The notes under the pieces were generated by a model that was given only the letters and a program-made list of their open reading frames with translations, searched no databases and was not told the origin of the DNA. Of a stretch of DNA of 64,000 bases, positions 1-7,571 are shown piece after piece. Numbering within the stretch: position 1 is the first letter of the stretch; each line of letters opens with the position of its first letter. The stretch is from JAFANK01 sp036741695 (GTDB lineage: Bacteria; Vulcanimicrobiota; Vulcanimicrobiia; Eremiobacterales; Eremiobacteraceae): contig DAINRU010000008.1 in NCBI GenBank assembly GCA_036741695.1, positions 1 through 64,000 on the forward strand, written 5' to 3'. Made by a program: the position numbers and the translations under genes.

Positions 1-255
1 GCGCTCGCTCGGGCCGACTACAACTTGGTCCTCATGGATTGCCAGATGCCGGATGTCGACGGATTCGAGGCGACGCGCGCGATTCGGCGGCGCGAAGCGA
101 CGACGGGCTCGCACGTTTCGATCGTCGCGATGACGGCGAACGCGATGGAGGGCGACCGCGAAACGTGCCTGGCTGCCGGTATGGACGGCTACCTCGCCAA
201 GCCGGTCACGCTCGACGACCTGCGGGGCGTCTTGGCGCAATGCTCCACCGTCTAG
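1..255 (+). CDS. Response-regulator receiver domain protein (3' end only)
   Basis: The window opens inside this gene, in frame 1, and the reading frame closes with TAG at 253-255. The visible 84 residues are the second half of a CheY-like receiver domain. The phospho-acceptor Asp lies in the LVLMDCQMPDVDGF segment, the conserved Thr in VAMTANA, and the conserved Lys in AKPVT. The DCQMP form is typical of receivers fused to hybrid histidine kinases, and the protein ends right after the domain, so a C-terminal receiver of a hybrid kinase is likely. A stand-alone regulator cannot be excluded because the 5' part is outside the window. Confidence 0.85.
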   Translation, partial: ALARADYNLVLMDCQMPDVDGFEATRAIRRREATTGSHVSIVAMTANAMEGDRETCLAAGMDGYLAKPVTLDDLRGVLAQCSTV

Positions 256-288
256 ACGGACGCTTTCTTTGTTAGTCAAGACAAGCGC

Positions 289-318
289 TTTACAGGCCCG
301 CCGGTCCTGTGCTACGAT
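289..318 (+). promoter_or_regulatory. Candidate sigma-70-type promoter for the rpmG-secE-nusG unit
   Basis: TTTACA at 289-294 and TACGAT at 313-318 are separated by 18 bases, a reasonable housekeeping promoter. Transcription would begin near 325, just before the hairpin repeat at 328-346. It is placed correctly to drive rpmG, tRNA-Trp, secE and nusG. The prediction is by eye only. Confidence 0.45.
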
Positions 319-327
319 TGCAAATCG

Positions 328-346
328 AACGGACCGGGTGTCCGTT
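328..346 (+). repeat. Interspersed hairpin repeat, copy 1
   Basis: AACGGAC (328-334), a 5-base loop, then GTCCGTT (340-346) followed by TTATTT. It lies at the predicted transcript start, 50 bases before rpmG. The stem matches the family seen elsewhere in the window but the loop is longer. The trailing T-rich run means it could alternatively act as a weak terminator. Confidence 0.55.
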
Positions 347-396
347 TTATTTCATGTGAGCCGGCGAGCGCCGGCGCGGCGCGGCGGAATCAACGG

Positions 397-561
397 ATGG
401 CGAAGAAAGAGAATCGGGTGATGGTCGTGCTTGCATGCTCTGAATGCAAGCGGCGCAACTACAACACCCAAAAGAACAAAGTACGATCGAGCGAGCGCCT
501 GGAGCTCAAGAAGTATTGCCGTTGGTGCCGTTGTCACCGGCCGCATCGTGAAACGAGATAG
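397..561 (+). CDS. rpmG: 50S ribosomal protein L33
   Basis: This 54-residue basic protein begins MAKKENRVMVVLACSEC and carries the two Cys pairs of the zinc-binding L33 form (CSEC near residues 14-17, CRWC near 41-44). L33 is a small protein of the large ribosomal subunit near the E site. The gene is immediately followed by tRNA-Trp, secE and nusG, a standard bacterial order that supports the call. The Cys-containing form, rather than the Cys-free form made under zinc shortage, implies zinc binding. Confidence 0.93.
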   Translation: MAKKENRVMVVLACSECKRRNYNTQKNKVRSSERLELKKYCRWCRCHRPHRETR

Positions 562-566
562 CGCGA

Positions 567-642
567 AGGGCAGTAGCTCAATTGGTAGAGTAGCGGTCTC
601 CAAAACCGTTGGTTGCAGGTTCGAGTCCTGTCCGCCCTGCCA
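567..642 (+). tRNA. tRNA-Trp (anticodon CCA), 3' CCA encoded
   Basis: A cloverleaf can be drawn. The acceptor arm AGGGCAG pairs with CCGCCCT with one mismatch. The D loop contains AATTGGTAGA, the anticodon loop is CTCCAAA with anticodon CCA, and the T arm is GCAGG-TTCGAGT-CCTGT. Discriminator G639 is followed by CCA at 640-642, so the CCA end is encoded. A tRNA-Trp gene between rpmG and secE is a common bacterial arrangement. Confidence 0.95.
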
Positions 643-699
643 GCCCAACCAAGAACGTGCACCTCCCTCGTGCGCGCGACATAACATAAAGGAAGATCA

Positions 700-987
700 G
701 TGAAAGGCATGACGACGCCGCCGAAAGCGTCGGTGAACGGACCCGGAAACCGGCCCGAGCCCAAGTCGAAGGCTGCGGAGAGCCGCGCACTGGAGCGCGA
801 GAAGCGCTGGCGCGATGTCACCGGCTGGTTCCGCTCGGTCGTATCCGAGATGAAGCGCGTCACCTGGCCCAGCCGCGAGGAGTGGGTCTCGGCCACCATG
901 GTCGTCGTCGGCCTGGTCATCGTCGTGGCGCTGTGGACGCGCCTCATCAGCTGGATCGCTGAACTCATCTTTCGAGGCGGTAGCTAA
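700..987 (+). CDS. secE: Preprotein translocase subunit SecE
   Basis: SecE stabilises SecY in the SecYEG membrane channel. The 95-residue product has a charged N-terminal half, an amphipathic segment with the family signature VVSEMKRVTWPSREEW (about residues 48-63), and one transmembrane helix (about 65-86). This is the short one-helix form typical of most bacteria outside Enterobacteria. The GTG start at 700 has AAGGAAG at 688-695; an ATG at 709 would be too far from it. The gene sits between tRNA-Trp and nusG as expected. Confidence 0.95.
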   Translation: MKGMTTPPKASVNGPGNRPEPKSKAAESRALEREKRWRDVTGWFRSVVSEMKRVTWPSREEWVSATMVVVGLVIVVALWTRLISWIAELIFRGGS

Positions 988-992
988 CGATC

Positions 993-1604
993 GTGGCAGA
1001 AGAGCTAGAGCAGACCACAGACCAAGCGGTCGCCGTTGCGGCGCCGGAAGAGATCGGCATCTCCTCGGATCCGGATCGCAAGTGGTTCGTCATCCACACC
1101 TACTCGGGTTACGAGAATAAGGTGAAGGCCAATCTCGAGCGGCGCATCAAGTCGATGAACATGCAGGACTTCGTCTACCGCGTCCTCGTTCCCACAGACA
1201 AAGAAGTCGAGTTCAAAGAAGGCAAGCGCCGCGAGGTTGAAAAGAAGGTCTACCCGGGCTACGTGCTCGTCGAGATGAAGATGACCGACCAGTCATGGTA
1301 TGTCGTGCGCAACACGCAAGGCGTCACCGGCTTCGTCGGCTCACCCGGCGCGGGTGAAAAGCCGCTGCCGCTGGCGGACAAAGAAGTGAAGACGATCCTC
1401 AAGCAGATGGGCATCGAGACGCCCAAGCTGAAGATCGACTTCAAGAAGGGCGATCGCGTGAAGGTCACTTCAGGACCGTTCTTCGATTTCACCGGCACGG
1501 TCGATGAGATCGACGCACAAAAAGAGCGCCTGCGCGCGCTCATCTCCATCTTCGGGCGCGAGACCCCAGTCGAGCTCGAGTTCTATCAAGTCGAGAAGGT
1601 ATAG
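993..1604 (+). CDS. nusG: Transcription termination/antitermination protein NusG
   Basis: The 203-residue protein has a disordered acidic leader (about 1-28), the NGN domain starting at RKWFVIHTYSGYENKVKANL, and a C-terminal KOW domain (KKGDRVKVTSGPFFDFTGTV, about 151-170). NusG binds RNA polymerase, modulates pausing and Rho-dependent termination, and links transcription to translation through S10. The VLVEM and GVTGFVG segments are canonical. The start is GTG, 5 bases after secE stops, so both are surely co-transcribed. Confidence 0.97.
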   Translation: MAEELEQTTDQAVAVAAPEEIGISSDPDRKWFVIHTYSGYENKVKANLERRIKSMNMQDFVYRVLVPTDKEVEFKEGKRREVEKKVYPGYVLVEMKMTDQSWYVVRNTQGVTGFVGSPGAGEKPLPLADKEVKTILKQMGIETPKLKIDFKKGDRVKVTSGPFFDFTGTVDEIDAQKERLRALISIFGRETPVELEFYQVEKV

Positions 1605-1606
1605 AC

Positions 1607-2029
1607 GTGGCAAAGAAAGTCCTCACGACGATCACCCTGCAGTGTCAAGCCGGCAAAGCGACACCCGCACCGCCGGTCGGCCCGGCGCTGGGCCAGCACG
1701 GCATCAACATCATGGAGTTCTGCAAGGCGTACAACGAACGCAGTGCAAGCCAGGCCGGGCAGATCATCCCCGCGGTCATCACGGTCTACGAAGACCGTTC
1801 GTTCACGTTCGTCCTCAAGACCCCGCCAGCGTCGGAGCTCATCAAGAAGGCGGCCGGCGTGGAAAAGGGCTCGGGTGAGCCCAATCGCAAAAAAGTCGGC
1901 AAGATCTCGCTCGATGACTGCCGCAAGATCGCGCAGGCCAAGATGGCAGACCTCAACGCGAATGACATCGAGGCGGCCATGAAGGTCATCGCAGGGACCG
2001 CACGCTCGATGGGCATCGAGGTTGGATAA
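1607..2029 (+). CDS. rplK: 50S ribosomal protein L11
   Basis: This 140-residue protein matches L11 in length. The N-terminal domain has the PAPPVGPALGQHGINIMEFCKAYN signature (about 22-45), and the C-terminal rRNA-binding domain ends IAGTARSMGIEVG. L11 forms the GTPase-associated centre with 23S rRNA and the L10/L12 stalk. The GTG start lies 2 bases after nusG ends, and rplA follows 3 bases downstream. Confidence 0.97.
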   Translation: MAKKVLTTITLQCQAGKATPAPPVGPALGQHGINIMEFCKAYNERSASQAGQIIPAVITVYEDRSFTFVLKTPPASELIKKAAGVEKGSGEPNRKKVGKISLDDCRKIAQAKMADLNANDIEAAMKVIAGTARSMGIEVG

Positions 2030-2032
2030 GGC

Positions 2033-2731
2033 ATGAAAAAGCACGGCAAGAAGTATACGGAGAGCGTCAAGGCGCTCGGCGACGAGCGTCTCAAGGACGC
2101 CGCCCGCGCGATCGAATCTGTCAAGGCGACCGCCAAGGCGAAGTTCGACGAGACGATCGAGATCCACATCCGCCTGGGCATCGACATGAAGAAGAGCGAG
2201 CAGAACGTGCGCGGCACGGTCGTCCTGCCGCATGGCACGGGTAAGAGCAAACGCGTCATCGTCTTCGCCAAGGGCGAAAAGGCTCGCGAGGCCCAAGAGG
2301 CCGGCGCGGATGTCGTCGGCGATGCGGATCTCATCGAGCGCATCAAAGGGGGCTGGAACGATTTCGACATCGCGGTCGCGACACCGGACATGATGGGCGC
2401 GGTCGGCTCAAGCCTGGGTAAGATCCTCGCGCAGCGTATGCCCAACCCGAAAGTGGGCACGGTGACGCAGAATCTCAAGCAAGCGGTGGGCGAGATCAAG
2501 GCCGGCAAGATCGAGTACCGCCCGGACAAGGCGGCCGTGATCCATTGCATCATCGGCAAGGCGTCGTTCACGACGGAAGCGCTGATTGAGAATTTCACCA
2601 CATTGATGGACGCCATCGTGCGGGCCAAGCCGGCATCCGCGAAGGGCACATACCTCAAAAGTATCACCGTCGCCACCACCATGGGACCCGGCGTGCGGGT
2701 GGATCCGACGAGGTTGAAAGCCGCCGCTTAA
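2033..2731 (+). CDS. rplA: 50S ribosomal protein L1
   Basis: The 232-residue protein has the L1 pattern: an N-terminal helix-rich start, LRGTVVLPHGTGK-like segment (NVRGTVVLPHGTGKSKRV, about 59-76), a TPDMMGAVGSSLGKIL segment and a C-terminal SITVATTMGPGVRVD. L1 builds the mobile stalk at the E site and in many bacteria represses its own operon. It closes the L11-L1 pair. The next gene, rplJ, is preceded by a structured leader, so there is probably separate control of the stalk genes. Confidence 0.97.
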   Translation: MKKHGKKYTESVKALGDERLKDAARAIESVKATAKAKFDETIEIHIRLGIDMKKSEQNVRGTVVLPHGTGKSKRVIVFAKGEKAREAQEAGADVVGDADLIERIKGGWNDFDIAVATPDMMGAVGSSLGKILAQRMPNPKVGTVTQNLKQAVGEIKAGKIEYRPDKAAVIHCIIGKASFTTEALIENFTTLMDAIVRAKPASAKGTYLKSITVATTMGPGVRVDPTRLKAAA

Positions 2732-2749
2732 CGAAAAAGACATGCAACG

Positions 2750-2767
2750 ACGGACCGCGAGGTCCGT
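2750..2767 (+). repeat. Interspersed hairpin repeat, copy 2
   Basis: ACGGACC (2750-2756), loop GCGA, GGTCCGT (2761-2767): a perfect 7-bp stem with a GNRA-type loop. It is in the rplA-rplJ intergenic region, upstream of the L10 leader core. Confidence 0.75.
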
Positions 2768-2771
2768 TCAT

Positions 2772-2838
2772 CCGATGACAGCAGGCCGCAGCGATGCGTC
2801 AATCCCGGTGAGGGACCTGCCGAGGAAGCCACCGCGAA
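2772..2838 (+). ncRNA. Ribosomal protein L10 leader (rplJL autoregulatory RNA)
   Basis: The segment carries the features of the bacterial L10 leader: GACAGCAGG at 2777-2785, a TCAATCC segment near 2799-2805 and CCTGCCGAGG at 2816-2825, with GCAGG pairing to CCTGC. In the known family this kink-turn region binds the L10(L12)4 complex, which then represses rplJ-rplL. Its position between rplA and rplJ is exactly where the element occurs in other bacteria. Identification is by motif, not by a covariance search. Confidence 0.72.
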
Positions 2839-2845
2839 TGTAGCA

Positions 2846-2864
2846 ACGGGCCTTTTAGGTCCGT
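2846..2864 (+). repeat. Interspersed hairpin repeat, copy 3
   Basis: ACGGGCC (2846-2852), loop TTTTA, GGTCCGT (2858-2864). One stem position is G-U instead of G-C, so pairing is kept. It lies between the L10 leader core and the attenuator-like hairpin. Confidence 0.65.
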
Positions 2865-2877
2865 TCTCGGACTTGCG

Positions 2878-2921
2878 AGCGCTTTCTCCATCGGAACCGG
2901 AGAGAGCGCTTTCGCTTTCTT
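2878..2921 (+). terminator. Attenuator-like terminator in the rplJ leader
   Basis: AGCGCTTTCTCC (2878-2889) pairs with GGAGAGAGCGCT (2899-2910) over 12 base pairs with one G-U. The loop is 9 bases and the stem is followed by TTCGCTTTCTT. It lies between the L10 leader and rplJ, as expected for a partial terminator that sets the ratio of L11/L1 to L10/L12 transcripts. The T tract is interrupted, so read-through is likely. Confidence 0.65.
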
Positions 2922-2929
2922 GTGAAGCA

Positions 2930-2947
2930 ACGGACCTCGAGGTCCGT
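2930..2947 (+). repeat. Interspersed hairpin repeat, copy 4
   Basis: TGAAGCA then ACGGACC (2930-2936), loop TCGA, GGTCCGT (2941-2947). It ends 21 bases before the rplJ start codon. It carries the conserved GAAGCA flank found at other copies. Confidence 0.8.
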
Positions 2948-2968
2948 CAACCAAGACAGGACAGAGGT

Positions 2969-3502
2969 ATGCCAACAGAACGGAAAAACGAGAGCATCAA
3001 GCTGCTGAAAGCCCGCGTCAGCGCGAGCCCCAACTTCATTCTCACCGACTACCGCGGTCTAACCGTGGGGGAACTGCGCACGCTGCGCGTGGCGCTGCGC
3101 AAGAGCTCGTCGGAGTATGCGGTCATCAAGAACACGCTCTTCGGCAAAGCCATCGGGGAGGAGCGGCTTTCGGAGCTCAAGTCGCTGCTTGAGGGGCCGA
3201 CCGCTGTCGCCTTCGTCGGGGATGACGTGGTAGCCGCCGCAAAGGCGCTTGTCCAGTTCGCGGCGGACTCGAAGAAGCTGCGCATCAAAGCAGGCGTTGT
3301 GGACGGGCTGCTCTACGACGTGCAGAAGATCGAAGCACTCTCCAAAGTGCCGTCGCGTATCGAGCTGTACACGAAGCTCGTGGGTTCGCTCAAGTCACCG
3401 CTCCACCGGCTGCACAACGTTCTCCATGGCAGCAAGCGCAAGCTCGTCGCGACCCTCGCCGCGGTCCATCAAAAGAAATCCGAACCGGCGCCGGCCGCCT
3501 AA
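2969..3502 (+). CDS. rplJ: 50S ribosomal protein L10
   Basis: L10 is the base of the ribosomal stalk and anchors L7/L12 dimers near the GTPase centre. The 177-residue product has the usual N-terminal rRNA/L11-binding domain (NFILTDYRGLTVGELRTLR, YAVIKNTLFGKA) and a C-terminal helical part for L12 binding. I placed the start at ATG 2969, after a GACAGAGG ribosome site; the open frame extends upstream but only through the leader and repeat. The unusually structured leader contains three hairpin repeats, an L10-type RNA and an attenuator-like hairpin. Confidence 0.95.
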   Translation: MPTERKNESIKLLKARVSASPNFILTDYRGLTVGELRTLRVALRKSSSEYAVIKNTLFGKAIGEERLSELKSLLEGPTAVAFVGDDVVAAAKALVQFAADSKKLRIKAGVVDGLLYDVQKIEALSKVPSRIELYTKLVGSLKSPLHRLHNVLHGSKRKLVATLAAVHQKKSEPAPAA

Positions 3503-3516
3503 CATCACTATAGCAG

Positions 3517-3534
3517 CGGACCCCGTTGGGTCCG
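3517..3534 (+). repeat. Interspersed hairpin repeat, copy 5
   Basis: CGGACCC (3517-3523), loop CGTT, GGGTCCG (3528-3534), preceded by TAGCAG. It ends 25 bases before the rplL start codon. The stem is shifted by one base relative to other copies but equally stable. Confidence 0.75.
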
Positions 3535-3559
3535 TTCATGAAAGGAACGAACAGCAACC

Positions 3560-3937
3560 ATGCCAGTCACAGAAATCATCGATCAGATCGACAAGCTCAC
3601 CGTCCTCGAGCTCCACGAGCTCGTCAAGACCCTTGAGGACAAGTACGGCGTTTCGGCCGCGGCGCCGGTCGCCATGGTCGCGGCAGCGGCAGCTGGCGGA
3701 GCTGCTGCTCCGGCAGAGGCGAAGACCGAGTTCGACGTGACCCTCATGAGCGCGGGCGAGAAGAAGATCAACGTCATCAAGGCCGTCCGCGAAGTCGTCT
3801 CGGGCCTCGGGCTCAAGGAAGCCAAGGACCTCGTCGAGGGCGCTCCCAAGGCGGTCAAGACGGGCGTGACCAAAGAAGAGGCCGCCGCAATCAAGGCCAA
3901 GCTGGAAGAGCAAGGCGCGACCGTCGAGGTCAAGTAG
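3560..3937 (+). CDS. rplL: 50S ribosomal protein L7/L12
   Basis: The 125-residue protein shows the three L12 parts: an N-terminal dimerisation domain (EIIDQIDKLTVLELHELVKTL), an Ala-rich hinge (about 32-52), and the C-terminal factor-binding domain with KINVIKAVREVVSGLGLKEAKDLVE and GAPKAVKTGVTKEEA. It recruits elongation and initiation factors to the ribosome. It follows rplJ by 57 bases that include a hairpin repeat. A strong terminator closes the unit right afterwards, so rpoB is not part of this operon. Confidence 0.97.
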   Translation: MPVTEIIDQIDKLTVLELHELVKTLEDKYGVSAAAPVAMVAAAAAGGAAAPAEAKTEFDVTLMSAGEKKINVIKAVREVVSGLGLKEAKDLVEGAPKAVKTGVTKEEAAAIKAKLEEQGATVEVK

Positions 3938-3965
3938 GCCTCATACGCGCCACAGTCGGAATCGC

Positions 3966-3993
3966 ATGGCGGCCTTCACGGGCCGCCATTTCT
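3966..3993 (+). terminator. Intrinsic terminator after rplL
   Basis: ATGGCGGCC (3966-3974) pairs perfectly with GGCCGCCAT (3981-3989), loop of 6 bases, followed by TTTCT. It ends the ribosomal protein unit; the next gene is on the opposite strand. Confidence 0.8.
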
Positions 3994-4006
3994 CGTGCCA
4001 GTCGGG

Positions 4007-4846
4007 CTAGGCTGGGGTGAGCACGAGCTGCGCGCTCGGACCGGTGGCGAGCGGGAGCCCAGGCGCAGCGATCGGTTGCGACGACCAGCGAGCGAACTCC
4101 GCCGGCTCGCTTTTGAAAAACGTCTCCAGGCGGGCGATGCGGTCCGGGGTGGACGGATGGTCCTGGACGTACTGCTCAAAGCCCGCATCGCCATAGAGCT
4201 TCTGGAGCTTCTGGAAAAACCAGATCATGGCCCACGGGTTGTAGCCGGCCGTGCCGGCGAGGATGACGCCCTCGTGGTCGGCCTGGTATTCTTGCTGCCG
4301 GCTGAAGTTGAGGAAGCCATACCCCGCGACCAGCTCCGCCACGGTAAGCGCATTCGCGCCACCGGGCGAATGAAACAGAATGCTGGCGATGCCAAGGGCG
4401 ATACTCACATTTTGGGCCTGCTGAATGCGGTTCATCACGTGCCCGAGCACGATGTGCCCTGTCTCGTGCCCCACGACGCTGGCGAGTTCGGCTTCGTTGC
4501 CGGCGTTCTTGAGCAAGGCCTCGTTGACGTATACCCAACCGCCGGGCACCGAGAAAGCATTCGCCTGAGTCCCTTTCACCACGACGAAATTCATCGGCCA
4601 CCAGTGAGGCTGAGCTGCGTTTGATATCTTCACGCCTACCGAGCGCAACACCGGATAGTACGGCGACGCGTCGAGGACCTGGCCCTGCTTGCGCTGGTCG
4701 GCGTAGACTTGCTGGCCGATCTGGCGCTCTTGCGCGTGATCGTCCGCCGCCGCCTCGAGGGCGAAGGATGGCAGCGCCAGCGCCGACCCTGCCGCAGCAC
4801 AGACGCCACATATCCACGACCGTCGCGAGAGCTCGGTCTTATTCAT
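4007..4846 (-). CDS. Secreted M48-family zinc metalloprotease
   Basis: The 279-residue protein begins with an export signal (about 1-33, hydrophobic core after SRRSWICG, cleavage likely after SFA or EAAA). It carries the M48 active site HETGH (about 127-131). The third zinc ligand is probably the Glu in the QEYQADHEG segment (about 190). This layout resembles the periplasmic BepA/LoiP-type proteases that act in envelope protein quality control. It is convergent with rplL and divergent from the peptide-binding lipoprotein. The RRSW pair could hint at Tat export, but the motif is incomplete. Confidence 0.85.
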   Translation of the reverse strand: MNKTELSRRSWICGVCAAAGSALALPSFALEAAADDHAQERQIGQQVYADQRKQGQVLDASPYYPVLRSVGVKISNAAQPHWWPMNFVVVKGTQANAFSVPGGWVYVNEALLKNAGNEAELASVVGHETGHIVLGHVMNRIQQAQNVSIALGIASILFHSPGGANALTVAELVAGYGFLNFSRQQEYQADHEGVILAGTAGYNPWAMIWFFQKLQKLYGDAGFEQYVQDHPSTPDRIARLETFFKSEPAEFARWSSQPIAAPGLPLATGPSAQLVLTPA

Positions 4847-4909
4847 CGCTAGCCTTCCTATCCAATAGCGGGATGAGTTTCACCTACACGCCCGAAGTGG
4901 AGCCGCACC

Positions 4910-6544
4910 ATGACACGACGGCCGACGACCTTCGGTATGATCGCGGCAGCGCTGGCGCTGCTCATCACTGCGGGCTGCACGAAGGTCGAGGTCTCGAAGA
5001 CCGGAGCCGCGATCGGCGGGCAACCCGGCGTCTTGCGCTTCGCAACGGGGCGGTTCGATACGCTCAACACGGTCGTCTCGGCCGGCGGGTCGTCCATATA
5101 CCTGTCATATCTGTGGGGAGCGTATCTCTTCATCGCCGATGACAAGATGAACATCGTCCCCGAACTGGCGACGGAGATCCCGACCCAGGCTAACGGCGGC
5201 ATCAGCCGGGATGGGTTGACGATCACCTACCACTTGCGGCATGGTGTGACGTGGCACGACGGGGCGCCTTTTAGCGCTGACGACGTCGTCTTCACCTGGC
5301 ACGCGATCATGAATCCCAAGAACAACGTCATCACGCGACTCGGCTACGACAAGATCGCATCGATGACCGCGGTCGATCCCTACACCGTCCGGGTCACGCT
5401 CAAAGAGCCTTTCGCGCCGGCGGTGGCGAGCTTCTTCGGCCCTGGCGAAGTCCCGTACATCATCCTCCCCAAGCACATCCTCGGTGACCTCCCCGACATC
5501 AACCGGGCTCCCTATAACATCAAACCGGTGGGTACCGGCCCTTTCATCGTGGACTCGTACGATTCAGAGACGGGCGTCATGCTCAGCGCAAATCCTCATT
5601 ATTGGCGCGGTCGTCCGAAGCTGCGTGGCATCGACTTTCGCATCATCCCCAACTCCAACACCACGCTTGTGATGCTGCGCAGCAACGAACTCGACGTGGC
5701 CGTGGTCTCCGACAGCCACGCGCACGAGCTCTCCCAAGATCCAGGCATCGTCATCGTGGGCGAACCGGCACCGCAGAACGCGTTCCTGTCGATCAACACG
5801 CAGCGTCCTCCGTTCGACGACGTCCGCGTGCGCAGGGCTATCGCCATGGCCGTCGATCGTACGTTCTTCGTCCACGCTTTCCAGTATGACGTTGGGTCTG
5901 TGGCAAACGGCGATGAGCCGCCCTTTTACTGGGCGTACAACCCAGCGGTGCGTATGCCGGCATACGATCCCGCCAGGGCGCGGCAGCTGCTTGAGGAGGC
6001 GGGTTGGCACCTGGATCCTTCGACGGGCGACCGGGTAAAGAACGGGAAACGGCTGTCGCTGGTCTTTACGTATATCAGTGAGCGTGATCCCGATTCTCGT
6101 TTTTCCGCCATCTTCCAAAACACGCTGCGGGATATCGGCGTGGCGGTCGACATCAAGACCTACCCGTATAACGTCTTCTACAACCCGAAGAGCGAAGGCG
6201 GGATTCTCGACGGCGGCAAGTTCGACGTCGCGTCAAGCGGCTGGGTCCTTGGGGCCGACCCAGACGAAGCCACGCTGTGGATGTGCGACCAGTACCCACC
6301 GCAAGGCTTCAACTGGTCGTTTTTCTGCGACCCGCGCATCGACGCGCTCGAGCGCATCGCACTGACGACCTATGACCAGCAGAAACGTAAGCAGGCATAC
6401 TGGAAAATCCAGGAGCTGCTCGCCCAAGACGTGCCGGCGATCTTCTTGTCCTGGGTCGACCTCCTCTACGCGACCCGTGATGACGTGCACGACTTCCACC
6501 CCGGCGAGAACTTCTGGGGCTCATGGAACTGGCGCAAAGGATGA
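4910..6544 (+). CDS. Oligopeptide/dipeptide ABC transporter substrate-binding lipoprotein
   Basis: The 544-residue product has a lipoprotein signal with lipobox LITAGC (Cys23). The body is a family 5 solute-binding protein (DppA/OppA type): LTYHLRHGVTWHDGAPFSADDVVFTW-like start, a YNIKPVGTGPFIV segment and an RRAIAMAVDR segment. It should capture peptides or similar ligands outside the cytoplasmic membrane for an ABC importer. No permease is adjacent; a DppB-type permease gene lies 3.4 kb downstream on the same strand. Substrate cannot be told from sequence alone. Confidence 0.9.
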   Translation: MTRRPTTFGMIAAALALLITAGCTKVEVSKTGAAIGGQPGVLRFATGRFDTLNTVVSAGGSSIYLSYLWGAYLFIADDKMNIVPELATEIPTQANGGISRDGLTITYHLRHGVTWHDGAPFSADDVVFTWHAIMNPKNNVITRLGYDKIASMTAVDPYTVRVTLKEPFAPAVASFFGPGEVPYIILPKHILGDLPDINRAPYNIKPVGTGPFIVDSYDSETGVMLSANPHYWRGRPKLRGIDFRIIPNSNTTLVMLRSNELDVAVVSDSHAHELSQDPGIVIVGEPAPQNAFLSINTQRPPFDDVRVRRAIAMAVDRTFFVHAFQYDVGSVANGDEPPFYWAYNPAVRMPAYDPARARQLLEEAGWHLDPSTGDRVKNGKRLSLVFTYISERDPDSRFSAIFQNTLRDIGVAVDIKTYPYNVFYNPKSEGGILDGGKFDVASSGWVLGADPDEATLWMCDQYPPQGFNWSFFCDPRIDALERIALTTYDQQKRKQAYWKIQELLAQDVPAIFLSWVDLLYATRDDVHDFHPGENFWGSWNWRKG

Positions 6545-6637
6545 GCGAGCAGTCGTGGTTGGTCGAGCATGAAGCGCCGATCTCTTTTCTCAGGCTCTTC
6601 TAAGTAGGTTCCCAGTTTCGACTGATAAAGTGAGGTC

Positions 6638-7279
6638 ATGAATAAGCTGCTTTTTGCTCTCTTCACGATCGGTGCAATGAGTCTCCCCGCCGGGGCTCTC
6701 GCAGACGGCAATGTCTTTTACTCGACCTCGGGCGGGACGCCGTCGCCGCAGATGCGGGCTGCCTTCCAAAATATGGAACAGGCCAGGGAGCACGTCGAGC
6801 AATTGCATGCCCAAGCACGGGCGGCGATGCTCAGCGCGCTGACTCCTGCGCACAGAAATCTGCTGGCGCAGGTGTTCGGACAGCTCGCGATCTCTCCCAG
6901 TCCCGACCTGGATGCGGCGGCAAGGGTTCTTGACGCATCGCTGTCGCAGGGCGAAGGACGGTCGGTCGTGGCGATCTCCTCGTCACTTGAGTCTCAGACC
7001 AGACAGATCATGGAGGCGGCCCATCAACAGTTCATGGCGGCGGCGCAGCAATCGATGGCCGCAAACGCGCAGGGCTCGTCCGCTGTCAACGGTCCTCCCC
7101 CCATGGGCGGCCCACCGAATGGCCGTCCGGTGATGATCGGCGATGAAGTGCACACGCACTGGATGAACAAGACGCCGCCGACCGACCCCGGGGCGATCCT
7201 CTTGCTCAGTTCGCTGCATTCATTGGAGCCGCGGGTATTGATCAGGCTCGGTCCGCCGACAGGTCTCAACGCGCACTAA
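6638..7279 (+). CDS. Secreted protein of unknown function
   Basis: I do not recognise a family. The 213-residue product has a clear Sec signal peptide (about 1-22, ending GALA). The mature part is rich in Gln, Ala and Met, with helical segments (about 40-130), for example FQNMEQAREHVEQLHAQARAAM. A Gly/Pro-rich linker (GPPPMGGPPNGRP) leads to a short tail. The helical part loosely resembles periplasmic Spy/CpxP-like metal or chaperone proteins, but without their LTXXQ repeat. It starts with ATG at 6638. Confidence 0.6.
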   Translation: MNKLLFALFTIGAMSLPAGALADGNVFYSTSGGTPSPQMRAAFQNMEQAREHVEQLHAQARAAMLSALTPAHRNLLAQVFGQLAISPSPDLDAAARVLDASLSQGEGRSVVAISSSLESQTRQIMEAAHQQFMAAAQQSMAANAQGSSAVNGPPPMGGPPNGRPVMIGDEVHTHWMNKTPPTDPGAILLLSSLHSLEPRVLIRLGPPTGLNAH

Positions 7280-7293
7280 AAACCGCGCGTTTA

Positions 7294-7530
7294 TCATCGC
7301 GACATGCGAAGATATTGTTGGTAGGTGATAAAGGCGTCGATCGCCCAGCCGAGCGCTAGGCCCACCAGCAGGGATCCAATGCCGATCCACACGACGGTCG
7401 AGCGCGGCGCGACCCCGCCGTGATGCTCCCTGATATACTGCTGACCCGTCGCCACGCCCAGGGCTACGCCCAGCGTGATCCCCAATAGGCAGAAGACGAC
7501 ATGCTGGCCGAGCGGCGAGCTCACCATCAT
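7294..7530 (-). CDS. Small membrane protein with two predicted helices
   Basis: The 78-residue product has hydrophobic segments at about 8-28 (VVFCLLGITLGVALGVATG) and 45-66 (VVWIGIGSLLVGLALGWAID), joined by a short polar loop. This is a two-helix hairpin; no catalytic motif is visible. It is convergent with the secreted protein upstream and on the same strand as the pyrophosphatase. Two Met codons open the frame; either could be the start. Function unknown. Confidence 0.55.
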   Translation of the reverse strand: MMVSSPLGQHVVFCLLGITLGVALGVATGQQYIREHHGGVAPRSTVVWIGIGSLLVGLALGWAIDAFITYQQYLRMSR

Positions 7531-7571
7531 TATCTATTATTGTCCGGGCGTTGAGAGAGCCTCAGCATACA

